DNA of 64,000 bases from Hydractinia symbiolongicarpus (GCF_029227915.1 NC_079883.1:868001-932000), one strand, 5' to 3'; counted from the stretch's first letter, positions 38,658-52,051 are shown. Notes: generated by a model from the letters alone, not told the origin. Made by a program: numbers and translations.

Positions 38658-41092
38658 TTATAGTCGAATGTATACAAAGAAAGTACCCTGTTAGTAAATT
38701 CATTTCTCGAACGATTTTATAAATTATTTTTTCACCACTAAAACGCATGAGACTTGTAGTTTTCAAATATGTTTTCATTTTTGATGAGACGCGAAATAAA
38801 AGAAGTTTAATCGCCGGCAAACGAAAACCCGCGATTTCCCGTAAATCCCGGACTCGGCCCGTATAGTCGAGTATATACAAAGAAAGTACCCTGCGAGTAA
38901 ACTCATTTCCAGAACAATTTTTTAAGTTATCTTTTCACCACTAAAACGCATGAGACATGTAGTTTTCAAAAATGCTTTCATTTTTGATGAGACGCTGAAT
39001 AAAAGAAGTTTAATCGCCGGCAAACGAAAACCCGCGAATTCCCGTAAATCCCGGACTCGGCCCGTATAGTCAAAAGTATACAAAGAAAATAAACAGGGAG
39101 TAAACTCATTTCCCGAACGATTTTTTAAATTATTTTTTCACTACTAAAACGCATGAGACTTGTAGTTTTCAGGAATGTTTTCAGTTTTAATGAGACGCTT
39201 AATGAAAGAAGTTTAATCGCCGGCAAACGACAACCCGCGATTTCCCGTAAATCCCGGGCTTGGCCCTTATAGTCGAATGTATACAAAGAAAGTACCCTGT
39301 GAGTAAACTCATTTCTCGAACGATTTTTTAAATTATTTTTTCACCACTAAAACGCATGAGACTTGCAGTTTTCAAAAATGTTTTCATTTTTGATGAGACG
39401 CTAAATGAAAGAAGTTTAATCGCCGGCAAACGACAACCCGCGATTTCCCGTAAATCCCGGGCTTGGCCCTTATAGTCGAATGTATACAAAGAAAGTACCC
39501 TGTGAGTAAACTCATTTCTCGAACGATTTTTTAAATTATTTTTTCACCACTAAAACGCATGAGACTTGCAGTTTTTAAAAATGTTTTCATTTTTGATGAG
39601 ACGCTAAATGAAAGAAGTTTAATCGCCGGCAAACGAAAACCCGCGATTTCCCGTAAATCCCGGGCTTGGCCCTTATAGTCGAATGTATACAAAGAAAGTA
39701 CCCTGTGAGTAAACTCATTTCCAGAACGATTTTTTAAATTATCTTTTCACCACTAAAACGCATGAGACATGTAGTTTTCAAAAATGCTTTCATTTTTGAT
39801 GAGACGCTGAATAAAAGAAGTTTAATCGCCGGCAAACGAAAACCCGCGAATTCCCGTAAATCCCGGACTCGGCCCGTATAGTCAAAAGTATACAAAGAAA
39901 ATAAACAGGGAGTAAACTCATTTCCCGAACGATTTTTTAAATTATTTTTTCACTACTAAAACGCATGAGACTTGTAGTTTTCAGGAATGTTTTCAGTTTT
40001 AATGAGACGCTTAATGAAAGAAGTTTAATCGCCGGCAAACGACAACCCGCGATTTCCCGTAAATCCCGGGCTTGGCCCTTATAGTCGAATGTATACAAAG
40101 AAAGTACCCTGTGAGTAAACTCATTTCTCGAACGATTTTTTAAATTATTTTTTCACCACTAAAACGCATGAGACTTGCAGTTTTTAAAAATGTTTTCATT
40201 TTTGATGAGACGCTAAATGAAAGAAGTTTAATCGCCGGCAAACGAAAACCCGCGATTTCCCGTAAATCCCGGGCTTGGCCCTTATAGTCGAATGTATACA
40301 AAGAAAGTACCCTGTGAGTAAACTCATTTCTCGAACGATTTTTTAAATTATTTTTTCACCACTAAAACGCATGAGACTTGTAGTTTTCAGGAATGTTTTC
40401 AGTTTTAATGAGACGCTTAATGAAAGAAGTTTAATCGCCGGCAAACGAAAACCCGCGATTTCCCGTAAATCCCGGGCTTGGCCTTTATAGTCGAATGTAT
40501 ACAAAGAAAGTACCCTGTGAGTAAACTCATTTCTCGAACGATTTTTTAAATTATTTTTTCACCACTAAAACGCATGAGACTTGCAGTTTTCAAAAATGTT
40601 TTCATTTTTGATGAGACGCTGAATAAAAGAAGTTTAATCGCCGGCAAACGAAAACCCGCGATTTCCCGTAAATCCCGTGCTTGGCCCGTATAGTCGAGTA
40701 TATACAAAGAAAGTACCCTGTGAGTAAACTCATTTCCAGAACGATTTTTTAAATTATCTTTTCACCACTAAAACGCATGAGACATGTAGTTTTCAAAAAT
40801 GCTTTCATTTTTGATGAGACGCTTAATGAAAGAAGTTTAATCGCCGGCAAACGAAACCCGCGAATTCCCGTAAATCCCGGACTCGGCCCGTATAGTCAAA
40901 AGTATACAAAGAAAATACACAGGGAGTAAACTCATTTCCCGAACGATTTTTTAAATTATTTTTTCACCACTAAAACGCATGAGACTTGTAGTTTTCAGGA
41001 ATGTTTTCAGTTTTAATGAGACGCTTAATGAAAGAAGTTTAATCGCCGGCAAACGAAAACCCGCGATTTCCCGTAAATCCCGGGCTTGGCCC
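38658..41092 (+). repeat. 12-monomer higher-order unit, complete copy 1 (2,435 bp)
   Basis: The unit starts at the monomer with CTGTTAGTAAATTC and CGATTTTATAAATT. It then contains CAAATATG/GCGAAATAAAAG, CTGCGAG with AACAATTTTTTAAGTT, GAGACATGTAG, ATAAACAGGG/CACTACTAAA, CGACAACCCGCG, TTTAAAAATG, GGCCTTTATAG and a monomer lacking one A in CGAAACCCGCG. The 2,435 bp equal 12 x 203 minus that one base. Confidence 0.95.
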
Positions 41093-43527
41093 TTATAGTC
41101 GAATGTATACAAAGAAAGTACCCTGTTAGTAAATTCATTTCTCGAACGATTTTATAAATTATTTTTTCACCACTAAAACGCATGAGACTTGTAGTTTTCA
41201 AATATGTTTTCATTTTTGATGAGACGCGAAATAAAAGAAGTTTAATCGCCGGCAAACGAAAACCCGCGATTTCCCGTAAATCCCGGACTCGGCCCGTATA
41301 GTCGAGTATATACAAAGAAAGTACCCTGCGAGTAAACTCATTTCCAGAACAATTTTTTAAGTTATCTTTTCACCACTAAAACGCATGAGACATGTAGTTT
41401 TCAAAAATGCTTTCATTTTTGATGAGACGCTGAATAAAAGAAGTTTAATCGCCGGCAAACGAAAACCCGCGAATTCCCGTAAATCCCGGACTCGGCCCGT
41501 ATAGTCAAAAGTATACAAAGAAAATAAACAGGGAGTAAACTCATTCCCCGAACGATTTTTTAAATTATTTTTTCACTACTAAAACGCATGAGACTTGTAG
41601 TTTTCAGGAATGTTTTCAGTTTTAATGAGACGCTTAATGAAAGAAGTTTAATCGCCGGCAAACGACAACCCGCGATTTCCCGTAAATCCCGGGCTTGGCC
41701 CTTATAGTCGAATGTATACAAAGAAAGTACCCTGTGAGTAAACTCATTTCTCGAACGATTTTTTAAATTATTTTTTCACCACTAAAACGCATGAGACTTG
41801 CAGTTTTCAAAAATGTTTTCATTTTTGATGAGACGCTAAATGAAAGAAGTTTAATCGCCGGCAAACGACAACCCGCGATTTCCCGTAAATCCCGGGCTTG
41901 GCCCTTATAGTCGAATGTATACAAAGAAAGTACCCTGTGAGTAAACTCATTTCTCGAACGATTTTTTAAATTATTTTTTCACCACTAAAACGCATGAGAC
42001 TTGCAGTTTTTAAAAATGTTTTCATTTTTGATGAGACGCTAAATGAAAGAAGTTTAATCGCCGGCAAACGAAAACCCGCGATTTCCCGTAAATCCCGGGC
42101 TTGGCCCTTATAGTCGAATGTATACAAAGAAAGTACCCTGTGAGTAAACTCATTTCCAGAACGATTTTTTAAATTATCTTTTCACCACTAAAACGCATGA
42201 GACATGTAGTTTTCAAAAATGCTTTCATTTTTGATGAGACGCTGAATAAAAGAAGTTTAATCGCCGGCAAACGAAAACCCGCGAATTCCCGTAAATCCCG
42301 GACTCGGCCCGTATAGTCAAAAGTATACAAAGAAAATAAACAGGGAGTAAACTCATTTCCCGAAGGATTTTTTAAATTATTTTTTCACTACTAAAACGCA
42401 TGAGACTTGTAGTTTTCAGGAATGTTTTCAGTTTTAATGAGACGCTTAATGAAAGAAGTTTAATCGCCGGCAAACGACAACCCGCGATTTCCCGTAAATC
42501 CCGGGCTTGGCCCTTATAGTCGAATGTATACAAAGAAAGTACCCTGTGAGTAAACTCATTTCTCGAACGATTTTTTAAATTATTTTTTCACCACTAAAAC
42601 GCATGAGACTTGCAGTTTTTAAAAATGTTTTCATTTTTGATGAGACGCTAAATGAAAGAAGTTTAATCGCCGGCAAACGAAAACCCGCGATTTCCCGTAA
42701 ATCATGGGCTTGGCCCTTATAGTCGAATGTATACAAAGAAAGTACCCTGTGAGTAAACTCATTTCTCGAACGATTTTTTAAATTATTTTTTCACCACTAA
42801 AACGCATGAGACTTGTAGTTTTCAGGAATGTTTTCAGTTTTAATGAGACGCTTAATGAAAGAAGTTTAATCGCCGGCAAACGAAAACCCGCGATTTCCCG
42901 TAAATCCCGGGCTTGGCCTTTATAGTCGAATGTATACAAAGAAAGTACCCTGTGAGTAAACTCATTTCTCGAACGATTTTTTAAATTATTTTTTCACCAC
43001 TAAAACGCATGAGACTTGCAGTTTTCAAAAATGTTTTCATTTTTGATGAGACGCTGAATAAAAGAAGTTTAATCGCCGGCAAACGAAAACCCGCGATTTC
43101 CCGTAAATCCCGTGCTTGGCCCGTATAGTCGAGTATATACAAAGAAAGTACCCTGTGAGTAAACTCATTTCCAGAACGATTTTTTAAATTATCTTTTCAC
43201 CACTAAAACGCATGAGACATGTAGTTTTCAAAAATGCTTTCATTTTTGATGAGACGCTTAATGAAAGAAGTTTAATCGCCGGCAAACGAAACCCGCGAAT
43301 TCCCGTAAATCCCGGACTCGGCCCGTATAGTCAAAAGTATACAAAGAAAATACACAGGGAGTAAACTCATTTCCCGAACGATTTTTTAAATGATTTTTTC
43401 ACCACTAAAACGCATGAGACTTGTAGTTTTCAGGAATGTTTTCAGTTTTAATGAGACGCTTAATGAAAGAAGTTTAATCGCCGGCAAACGAAAACCCGCG
43501 ATTTCCCGTAAATCCCGGGCTTGGCCC
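41093..43527 (+). repeat. 12-monomer higher-order unit, complete copy 2 (2,435 bp)
   Basis: This is identical in length and order to the preceding unit. By eye I found only about five substitutions: CATTCCCCG near 41543, CGAAGGATTT near 42364, two bases in AAATCATGGGC near 42702, and AAATGATTTT near 43390. That is roughly 99.8% identity, so the duplication is very recent or the copies are being actively homogenised. Confidence 0.95.
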
Positions 43528-44300
43528 TTATAGTCGAATGTATACAAAGAAAGTACCCTGTTAGTAAATTCATTTCTCGAACGATTTTATAAATTATTTT
43601 TTCACCACTAAAACGCATGAGACTTGTAGTTTTCAAATATGTTTTCATTTTTGATGAGACGCGAAATAAAAGAAGTTTAATCGCCGGCAAACGAAAACCC
43701 GCGATTTCCCGTAAATCCCGGACTCGGCCCGTATAGTCGAGTATATACAAAGAAAGTACCCTGCGAGTAAACTCATTTCCAGAACAATTTTTTAAGTTAT
43801 CTTTTCACCACTAAAACGCATGAGACATGTAGTTTTCAAAAATGCTTTCATTTTTGATGAGACGCTGAATAAAAGAAGTTTAATCGCCGGCAAACGAAAA
43901 CCCGCGAATTCCCGTAAATCCCGGACTCGGCCCGTATAGTCAAAAGTATACAAAGAAAATAAACAGGGAGTAAACTCATTTCCCGAACGATTTTTTAAAT
44001 TATTTTTTCACTACTAAAACGCATGAGACTTGTAGTTTTCAGGAATGTTTTCAGTTTTAATGAGACGCTTAATGAAAGAAGTTTAATCGCCGGCAAACGA
44101 CAACCCGCGATTTCCCGTAAATCCCGGGCTTGGCCCTTATAGTCGAATGTATACAAAGAAAGTACCCTGTGAGTAAACTCATTTCTCGAACGATTTTTTA
44201 AATTATTTTTTCACCACTAAAACGCATGAGACTTGCAGTTTTCAAAAATGTTTTCATTTTTGATGAGACGCTAAATGAAAGAAGTTTAATCGCCGGCAAA
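43528..44300 (+). repeat. 12-monomer higher-order unit, truncated copy 3
   Basis: About four monomers in the same order as the start of the two complete units. The sequence departs at CCCGCTATTTCCCG and GGGCTTTGCCC (about 44308-44338), where it passes into the segment shared with 30-32 kb. It overlaps the 43803-45852 duplicate. Confidence 0.8.
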
Positions 44301-45852
44301 CGAAAACCCGCTATTTCCCGTAAATCCCGGGCTTTGCCCTTATAGTCGAATGTATACAAAGAAAGTACCCTGTGAGTAAACTCATTTCTCGAACGATTTT
44401 TTAAATTAGTTTTTCACCACTAAAACGCATGAGACTTGCAGTTTTCAAAAATGTTTTCATTTTTGATGAGACGCTAAATAAAAGAAGTTTAATCGCCGGC
44501 AAACGAAAACCCGCGATTTCCCGTAAATCCCGTGCTTGGCCCGTATAGTCAAAAGTATAGAAAGAAAATACCCAGGGAGTAAACTCATTTCCCGAACGAT
44601 ATTTTAAATTATTTTTTCACCACTAAAACGCAAGAGACTTGTAGTTTTCAAAAATATTTTCATTTTTGATGAGACGCTGAATAAAAGAAGTTTAATCGCC
44701 GGCAAACGAAAACCCGCGATTTCCCGTAAATCCCGTGCTTGGCCCGTATAGTTGAGTATATACAAAGAAAGTACCCTGTGAGTAAACTCATTTCCAGAAC
44801 GATTTTTAAATTATCTTTTCACCACTAAAACGCATGAGACATGTAGTTTTCAAAAATGCTTTCATTTTTGATGAGACGCTGAATAAAAGAAGTTTAATCG
44901 CCGGCAAACGAAAACCCGCGAATTCCCGTAAATCCCGGACTCGGCCCGTATAGTCAAAAGTATACAAAGAAAATACACAGGGAGTAAACTCATTTCCCGA
45001 ACGATTTTTTAAATTATTTTTTCACTACTAAAACGCATGAGACTTGTAGTTTTCAGGAATGTTTTCAGTTTTAATGAGACGCTTAATGAAAGAAGTTTAA
45101 TCGCCGGCAAACGAAAACCCGCGATTTCCCGTAAATCCCGGGCTTGGCCCTTATAGTCGAATGTATACAAAGAAAGTACCCTGTGAGTAAACTCATTTCT
45201 CGAACGATTTTTTAAATTATTTTTTCACCACTAAAACGCATGAGACTTGCAGTTTTCAAAAATGTTTTCATTTTTGATGAGACGCTGAATAAAAGAAGTT
45301 TAATCGCCGGCAAACGAAAACCCGCGATTTCCCGTAAATCCCGTGCTTGGCCCGTATAGTCGAGTATATACAAAGAAAGTACCCTGTGAGTAAACTCATT
45401 TCCAGAACGATTTTTTAAATTATCTTTTCACCACTAAAACGCATGAGACATGTAGTTTTCAAAAATGCTTTCATTTTTGATGAGAAGCTGAATAAAAGAA
45501 GTTTAATCGCCGGCAAACGAAAACCCGCGAATTCCCGTAAATCCCGGGCTTGGCCCTTATAGTCGAATGTATACAAAGAAAGTACCCTGTGAGTAAACTC
45601 ATTTCTCGAACGATTTTTTAAATTATTTTTTCACCACTAAAACGCATGAGACTTGTAGTTTTCAAAAATGTTTTCATTTTTGATGAGACGCTGAATAAAA
45701 GAAGTTTAATCTCCGGCAAACGAAAACCCGCGATTTCCCGTAAATCCCGTGCTTGGCCCGTATAATCGAGTATATACAAAGAAAGTACCCTGTGAGTAAA
45801 CTCATTTCCAGAACGATTTTTTAAATTATCTTTTCACCACTAAAACGCATGA
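43803..45852 (+). repeat. Ten-monomer segment, copy 2 of a pair 14.0 kb apart
   Basis: This is the partner of 29800-31850. Differences include GTATAGAAAG for GTATACAAAG, GTTGAG for GTCGAG near 44752, one T fewer in the tract near 44803 (offset then drops from 14,003 to 14,002), and GAGAAGCTG near 45483. Homology ends near 45852, where one copy continues with AAATATTTTC and the other with a GCGGAATAAAAG monomer. Confidence 0.85.
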
Positions 45853-48800
45853 GACTTGTAGTTTTCAAAAATGTTTTCATTTTTGATGAGACGCGGAATA
45901 AAAGAAGTTTAATCGCCGGCAAACGAAAACCTGCGATTTTCCGTAAATCCCGTGCTTGGCCCGTATAGTCGAGTATATACAAAGAAAGTATCCTGTGAGT
46001 AAACTCATTTCCAGAACGATTTTTTAAATTATCTTTTCACCACTAAAACGCATGAGACTTGCAGTTTTCAAAAATGTTTTCATTTTTGATGAGACGCTGA
46101 ATAAAAGAAGTTTAATCGCCGGCAAACGAAAACCCGCGATTTCCCGTAAATCCCGTGCTTGGCCCGTATAATCGAGTATATACAAAGAAAGTATCCTGTG
46201 AGTAAACTCATTTCCAGAACGATTTTTTAAATTATCTTTACACCACTAAAACGCATGAGACTTGCAGTTTTCAAAAATGTTTTCATTTTTGATGAGACGC
46301 TAAATAAAAGAAGTTTAATCGCCGGCAAACGAAAACCCGCAATTTCCCGTAAATCCCGTGCTTGGCCCGTATAGTCAAAAGTATACAAAGAAAATACCCA
46401 GGGAGTAAACTCATTTCCCGAACGATATTTTAAATTATTTTTTCACCACTAAAACGCAAGAGACTTGCAGTTTTCAAAAATATTTTCATTTTTGATGAGA
46501 CGCTGAATAAAAGAAGTTTAATCGCCGGCAAACGAAAACCCGCGATTTCCCGTAAATCCCGTGCTTGGCCCGTATAGTCGAGTATATACAAAGAAAGTAC
46601 CCTGTGAGTAAACTCATTTCCAGAACGATTTTTTAAATTATCTTTTCACCACTAAAACGCATGAGACATGTAGTTTTCAAAAATGTTTTCATTTTTGATG
46701 AGACGCTGAATAAAAGAAGTTTAATCGCCGGCAAACGAAACCCGCGAATTCCCGTAAATCCCGGACTCGGCCCGTATAGTCAAAAGTATACAAAGAAAAT
46801 ACACAGGGAGTAAACTCATTTCCCGAACGATTTTTTAAATGATTTTTTCGCCACTAAAACGCATGAGACTTGTAGTTTTCAGGAATGTTTTCAGTTTTAA
46901 TGAGACGCTTAATGAAAGAAGTTTAATCGCCGGCAAACGAAAACCCGCGATTTCCCGTAAATCCCGGGCTTGGCCCTTATAGTCGAATGTATACAAAGAA
47001 AGTACCCTGTTAGTAAATTCATTTCTCGAACGATTTTTTAAATTATTTTTTCACCACTAAAACGCATGAGACTTGTAGTTTTCAAATATGTTTTCATTTT
47101 TGATGAGACGCGAAATAAAAGAAGTTTAATCGCCGGCAAACGAAAACCCGCGATTTCCCGTAAATCCCGGACTCGGCCCGTATAGTCGAGTATATACAAA
47201 GAAAGTACCCTGCGAGTAAACTCATTTCCAGAACAATTTTTTAAGTTATCTTTTCACCACTAAAACGCATGAGACTTGTAGTTTTCAAAAATGTTTTCAT
47301 TTTTGATGAGACGCGGAATAAAAGAAGTTTAATCGCCGGCAAACGAAAACCCGCGAATTCCCGTAAATCCCGGACTCGGCCCGTGTAGTCAAATGTATAC
47401 AAAGAAAATACCCAGGGAGTAAACTCATTTCCAGAACGATTTTTTAAATTATCTTTTCACCACTAAAACGCATGAGACATGTAGTTTTCAAAAATGCTTT
47501 CATTTTTGATGAGACGCTGAATAAAAGAAGTTTAATCGCCAGCAAACGAAAACCCGCGAATTCCCGTAAATCCCGGACTCGGCCCGTATAGTCAAAAGTA
47601 TACAAAGAAAATACACAGGGAGTAAACTCATTTCCCGAACGATTTTTTAAATGATTTTTTCACCACTAAAACGCATGAGACTTGTAGTTTTCAAAAATGT
47701 TTTCATTTTTGATGAGACGCGGAATAAAAGAAGTTTAATCGCCGGCAAACGAAAACCCGCGAATTCCCGTAAATCCCGGACTCGGCCCGTGTAGTCAAAT
47801 GTATACAAAGAAAATACCCAGGGAGTAAACTCATTTCCAGAACGATTTTTTAAATTATCTTTTCACCACTAAAACGCATGAGACATGTAGTTTTCAAAAA
47901 TGCTTTCATTTTTGATGAGACGCTGAATAAAAGAAGTTTAATCGCCGGCAAACGAAAACCCGCGAATTCCCGTAAATCTCGGACTCGGCCCGTATAGTCA
48001 AAAGTATACAAAGAAAATACACAGGGAGTAAACTCATTTCCCGAACGATTTTTTAAATGATTTTTTCACCACTAAAACGCATGAGACATGTAGTTTTCAA
48101 AAATGCTTTCATTTTTGATGAGACGCTGAATAAAAGAAGTTTAATCGCCGGCAAACGAAAACCCGCGAATTCCCGTAAATCCCGGTCTCGGCCCGTATAG
48201 TCAAAAGTATACAAAGAAAATACACAGGGAGTGAACTCATTTCCCGAACGATTTTTTAAATGATTTTTTCACCACTAAAACGCATGAGACTTGTAGTTTT
48301 CAAATATGTTTTCATTTTTAATGAGACGCGAAATAAAAGAAGTTTAATCGCCGGCAAACGAAAACCCGCGATTTCCCGTAAGTCCCGGATTCGGCCCGTA
48401 TAGTCAAAAGTATACAAATAAAGTACCCAGGGAGTAAACTCATTTCCCGAACGATTTTTTAAATTATCTTTTCACCACTAAAACGCATGGGACGTTTAGT
48501 TTTTAAAAATGTTTTCATTTTTGATGACACGCTGAATAGAAGAAGTTTAATGGCCGGCAAACGAAAACCCGCGATTTCCCGTAAATCCCGTGCTTGGCCC
48601 GTATAGTCGAATGTATACAAAGAAAGTACCCTGTGAGTAAACTCATTTCTTGAACGATTTTTTAAATTATTTTTTCACCACTAAAACGCATAAGACTTGT
48701 AGTTTTCAAAAATGTTTTCATTTTTGTTGAGACGCTGAATAAAAGAAGTTTAATCTCCGGCAAACGAAAACCCGCGATTTCCCGTAAATCCCGTGCTTGG

Positions 48801-49209
48801 CCCGTATAGTCGAGTATATACAAAGAAAGTACCCTGTGAGTAAACTCATTTCCAGAACGATTTTTTAAATTATCTTTTCACCACTAAAACGCATGAGACT
48901 TGCAGTTTTCAAAAATGTTTTCATTTTTGATGAGACGCTGAATAAAAGAAGTTTAATCGCCGGTAAATGAAAACCTGCGATTTCCCGTAAATCCCGCGAT
49001 TGGCCCGTATAGTCGAGTATATACAAAGAAAGTAACCTGTGAGTAAACTCCTTTCCAGAACGATTTTTTATATTATCTTTTCACCACTAAAACGCATGAG
49101 ACTTGTAGTTTTCAAAAATGTTTTCATTTTTGATGAGACGCTGAATAAAAGAAGTTTAATCGCCGTTAAATGAAAACCTGCGATTTCCCGTAAATCCCGC
49201 GATTGGCCC
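45853..49209 (+). repeat. Mosaic transition between the 12- and 24-monomer domains
   Basis: About sixteen monomers mix types from the left half (CTTGCAG, GTATAATCGAG, TATCCTG) with the TTAGTAAATTC monomer (47010) and the last hairpin-less TCAGGAATG monomer (about 46885). A two-monomer duplication with CCGTGTAGTCAAATG lies at 47290-48100. From about 48.8 kb the flavour changes to that of the right end (CTCCTTTCCAG, TTTTTTATATT). No other sequence is present. Confidence 0.7.
47290..48100 (+). repeat. Tandem dimer duplication (406 bp)
   Basis: The unusual CCGTGTAGTCAAATG at 47383 recurs at 47789, exactly two monomers later. GAGACATGTAG, AATACACAGGG and TGATTTTTTC also recur in the same order. 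Copies differ at GCCAGC against GCCGGC and AATCTCGG against AATCCCGG. Confidence 0.85.
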
Positions 49210-49444
49210 GTATTGTCGAGTATATACAAAGAAAGTACCCTGTGAGTAAACTCCTTTCCAGAACGATTTTTTATATTATCTTTTCACCACTAAAACGCAT
49301 GAGACTTGTAGTTTTCAAAAATGTTTTCATTTTTGATGAGATGCGGAATAAAAGAAGTTTAATCGCCGGCAAACGAACACCCGCGATTTCCCGTAAATCC
49401 CGGACTCGGCCCGTATAGTCAAAAGTATACAAAGAAAATAACCA

Positions 49445-49450
49445 GGGGGG
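49445..49450 (+). other. G6 variant that removes the GAGT half-site
   Basis: The usual AGGGAGTAAACTC reads AGGGGGGAAACTC here and at the homologous places near 52287, 57159 and 61828. The change destroys one half of the GAGT-AA-ACTC dyad and marks the second monomer of each long unit. Confidence 0.8.
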
Positions 49451-50224
49451 AAACTCATTTCCCGAACGATTTTTTAAATTATTTTTTCACCACTAAAACG
49501 TATGAGACTTGTAGTTTTCAAAAATGTTTTCATTTTTGATGAGACGCTGAATAAAAGAAGTTTAATCGCCGGCAAACGAAAACCCGCGATTTTCCGTAAA
49601 TCCCGGGCTCGGCCCGTATAGTCAAAAGTATACAAAGAAAGTACCCTGCGAGTAAACTCATTTCCAGAACGATTTTTTAAATTATCTTTTCACCACTAAA
49701 ACGCACGAGACTTGTAGTTTTCAAAAATGTTTTCATTTTTGATAAGACGCTGAATAAAGGAAGTTTAATCGCCGGCAAGCGAAAACCCGCGATTTCCCGT
49801 AAATCCCGGACTCGGCCCGTATAGTCAAAAGTATACAAAGAAAGTACCCTGCGAGTAAACTCATTTCCAGAACGATTTTTTAAATTATCTTTTCACCACT
49901 AAAACGCATGAGACTTGTAGTTTTCAAAAATGTTTTCATTTTTGATGAGACGCTGAATAAAAGATGTTTAATAGCCAGCAAACGAAAACCCGCGATTTAT
50001 CGTAAATCCCGGGCTTGGCCCGTATAGTCGAATATATACGAAGAAATTACCCTGTGAGTAAACTCATTTCCAGAACGATTTTTTAAATTATCTTTTCACC
50101 ACTAAAACGCATGAGACTTGTAGTTTTCAAAAATGTTTTCATTTTTGATGAGACGCTGAATAAAAGAAGTTTAATCGCCGGCAAACGAAAACCCGCGAAT
50201 TCCCGTAATTCCCGGACTCGGCCC

Positions 50225-51442
50225 GTATAGTCAAAAGTATACAAAGAAAATACCCAGGGAGTAAACTCATTTCCAGAACGATTTTTTAAATTATCTTTTG
50301 ACCACTAAAACGCATGAGACTTGTAGTTTTCAAAAATGTTTTCATTTTTGATGAGACGCTGAATAAAAGATGTTTAATCGCCGGCAAACGAAAACCCGCG
50401 ATTTCCCGTAAATCCCGAACTCGGCCCGTATAGTCAAAAGTATACAAAGAAAGTACCCTGCGAGTAAACTCATTTCCAGAACGATTTTTTAAATTATCTT
50501 TTCACCACTAAAACGCACGAGACTTGTAGTTTTCAAAAATGTTTTCATTTTTGATGAGACGCTGAATAAAAGAAGTTTAATCGCCGGCAAACGAAAACCC
50601 GCGAATTCCCGTAATTCCCGGACTCGGCCCGTATAGTCAAAAGTATACAAAGAAAATACCCAGGGAGTAAACTCATTTCCAGAACGATTTTTTAAATTAT
50701 CTTTTCACCACTAAAACGCATGAGACTTGTAGTTTTCAAAAATGTTTTCATTTTTGATGAGACGCTGAATAAAAGAAGTTTAATCGCCGGCAAACGAAAA
50801 CCCGCGAATTCCCGTAATTCCCGGACTCGGCCCGTATAGTCAAAAGTATACAAAGAAAATACCCAGGGAGTAAACTCATTTCCAGAACGATTTTTTAAAT
50901 TATCTTTTGACCACTAAAACGCATGAGACTTGTAGTTTTCAAAAATGTTTTCATTTTTGATGAGACGCTGAATAAAAGATGTTTAATCGCCGGCAAACGA
51001 AAACCCGCGATTTCCCGTAAATCCCGAACTCGGCCCGTATAGTCAAAAGTATACAAAGAAAGTACCCTGCGAGTAAACTCATTTCCAGAACGATTTTTTA
51101 AATTATCTTTTCACCACTAAAACGCACGAGACTTGTAGTTTTCAAAAATGTTTTCATTTTTGATGAGACGCTGAATAAAAGAAGTTTAATCGCCGGCAAA
51201 TAAAAACCCGCGAATTCCCGTAATTCCCGGACTCGGCCCGTATAGTCAAAAGTATACAAAGAAAATACCCAGGGAGTAAACTCATTTCCAGAACGATTTT
51301 TTAAATTATCTTTTCACCACTAAAACGCATGAGACTTGTAGTTTTCAAAAATGTTTTCATTTTTGATGAGACGCTGAATAAAAGAAGTTTAATCGCCGGC
51401 AAACGAAAATCCGAGATTTCCCGTAAATCCTAGACTCGGCCC
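50225..51442 (+). repeat. 3-monomer tandem duplication (2 x 609 bp)
   Basis: TTTTGACCACTAAAACG at about 50296 recurs exactly 609 bp later. The trio is: TTTTGACC with CCCGAACTCGG; CTGCGAG with GCACGAG; and a CGAATTCCCGTAATTCC monomer. The last monomer of the second copy changes to AATCCGAGATT. The homologous region at 55.7-56.3 kb has the trio only once. Confidence 0.9.
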
Positions 51443-52051
51443 GTATAGTCGAAAGTATACAGAGAAAGTACCCAGGGAGTAAACTCATTTCCCGAACGAT
51501 TTTTTAAATTATTTTTTCGCCACTACAACGCATGAGACTTGTAGTTTTCAAAAATGTTTTCATTTTTGATGAGACGCTGAATAAAAGAAGTTTAATCGCC
51601 GGCAAACGAAAACCCGCGATTTCCCGTAAATCCCGGGCTCGGCCCGTATAGTCAAAAGTATACAAAGAAAGTACCCTGCGAGTAAACTCATTTCCAGAAC
51701 GATTTTTTAAATTATCTTTTCACCACTAAAACGCAGGAGACTTGTACTTTTCAAAAATGTTTTCATTTTTGATGAGACGCTGAATAAAGGAAGTTTAATC
51801 GCCGGCAAACGAAAACCCGCGAAATCCCGTAAATCCCGGACTCCGCCCGTATAGTCAAAAGTATACAAAGAAAATACCCAGGGAGTAAACTCATTTCCAG
51901 AACGATTTTTTAAATTATCTTTTCACCACTAAAACGCATGAGACTTGTAGTTTTCAAAAATGTTTTCATTTTTGATGAGACGCTGAATAAAAGAAGTTTA
52001 ATCGCCGGCAAACGAAAACCCGCGATTTTCCGTAAATCCCGTGCTTGGCCC

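Larger units (their letters stand above)
49210..52051 (+). repeat. Lead-in segment of the long higher-order domain (14 monomers)
   Basis: It begins with the same TTTTTTATATT/GATGAGATGCGG monomer that opens each later long unit and ends 2,842 bp later where that monomer returns. The order resembles the later units at shifting offsets (25, then 27, then 24 monomers), because it lacks two monomers present later and contains an extra 3-monomer duplication. It is therefore a rearranged relative of the 24-monomer unit. Confidence 0.8.

Noticed and set aside
38590-38880. Minus-strand 96-residue open frame repeated at 41025 and 43460 (and similar 62-114 residue frames elsewhere)
   Set aside because: Its exact recurrence follows the 2,435-bp unit, it lies wholly inside satellite monomers, and neighbouring monomers carry stops in the same frame. 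The similarity between copies reflects DNA homogenisation, not protein selection.
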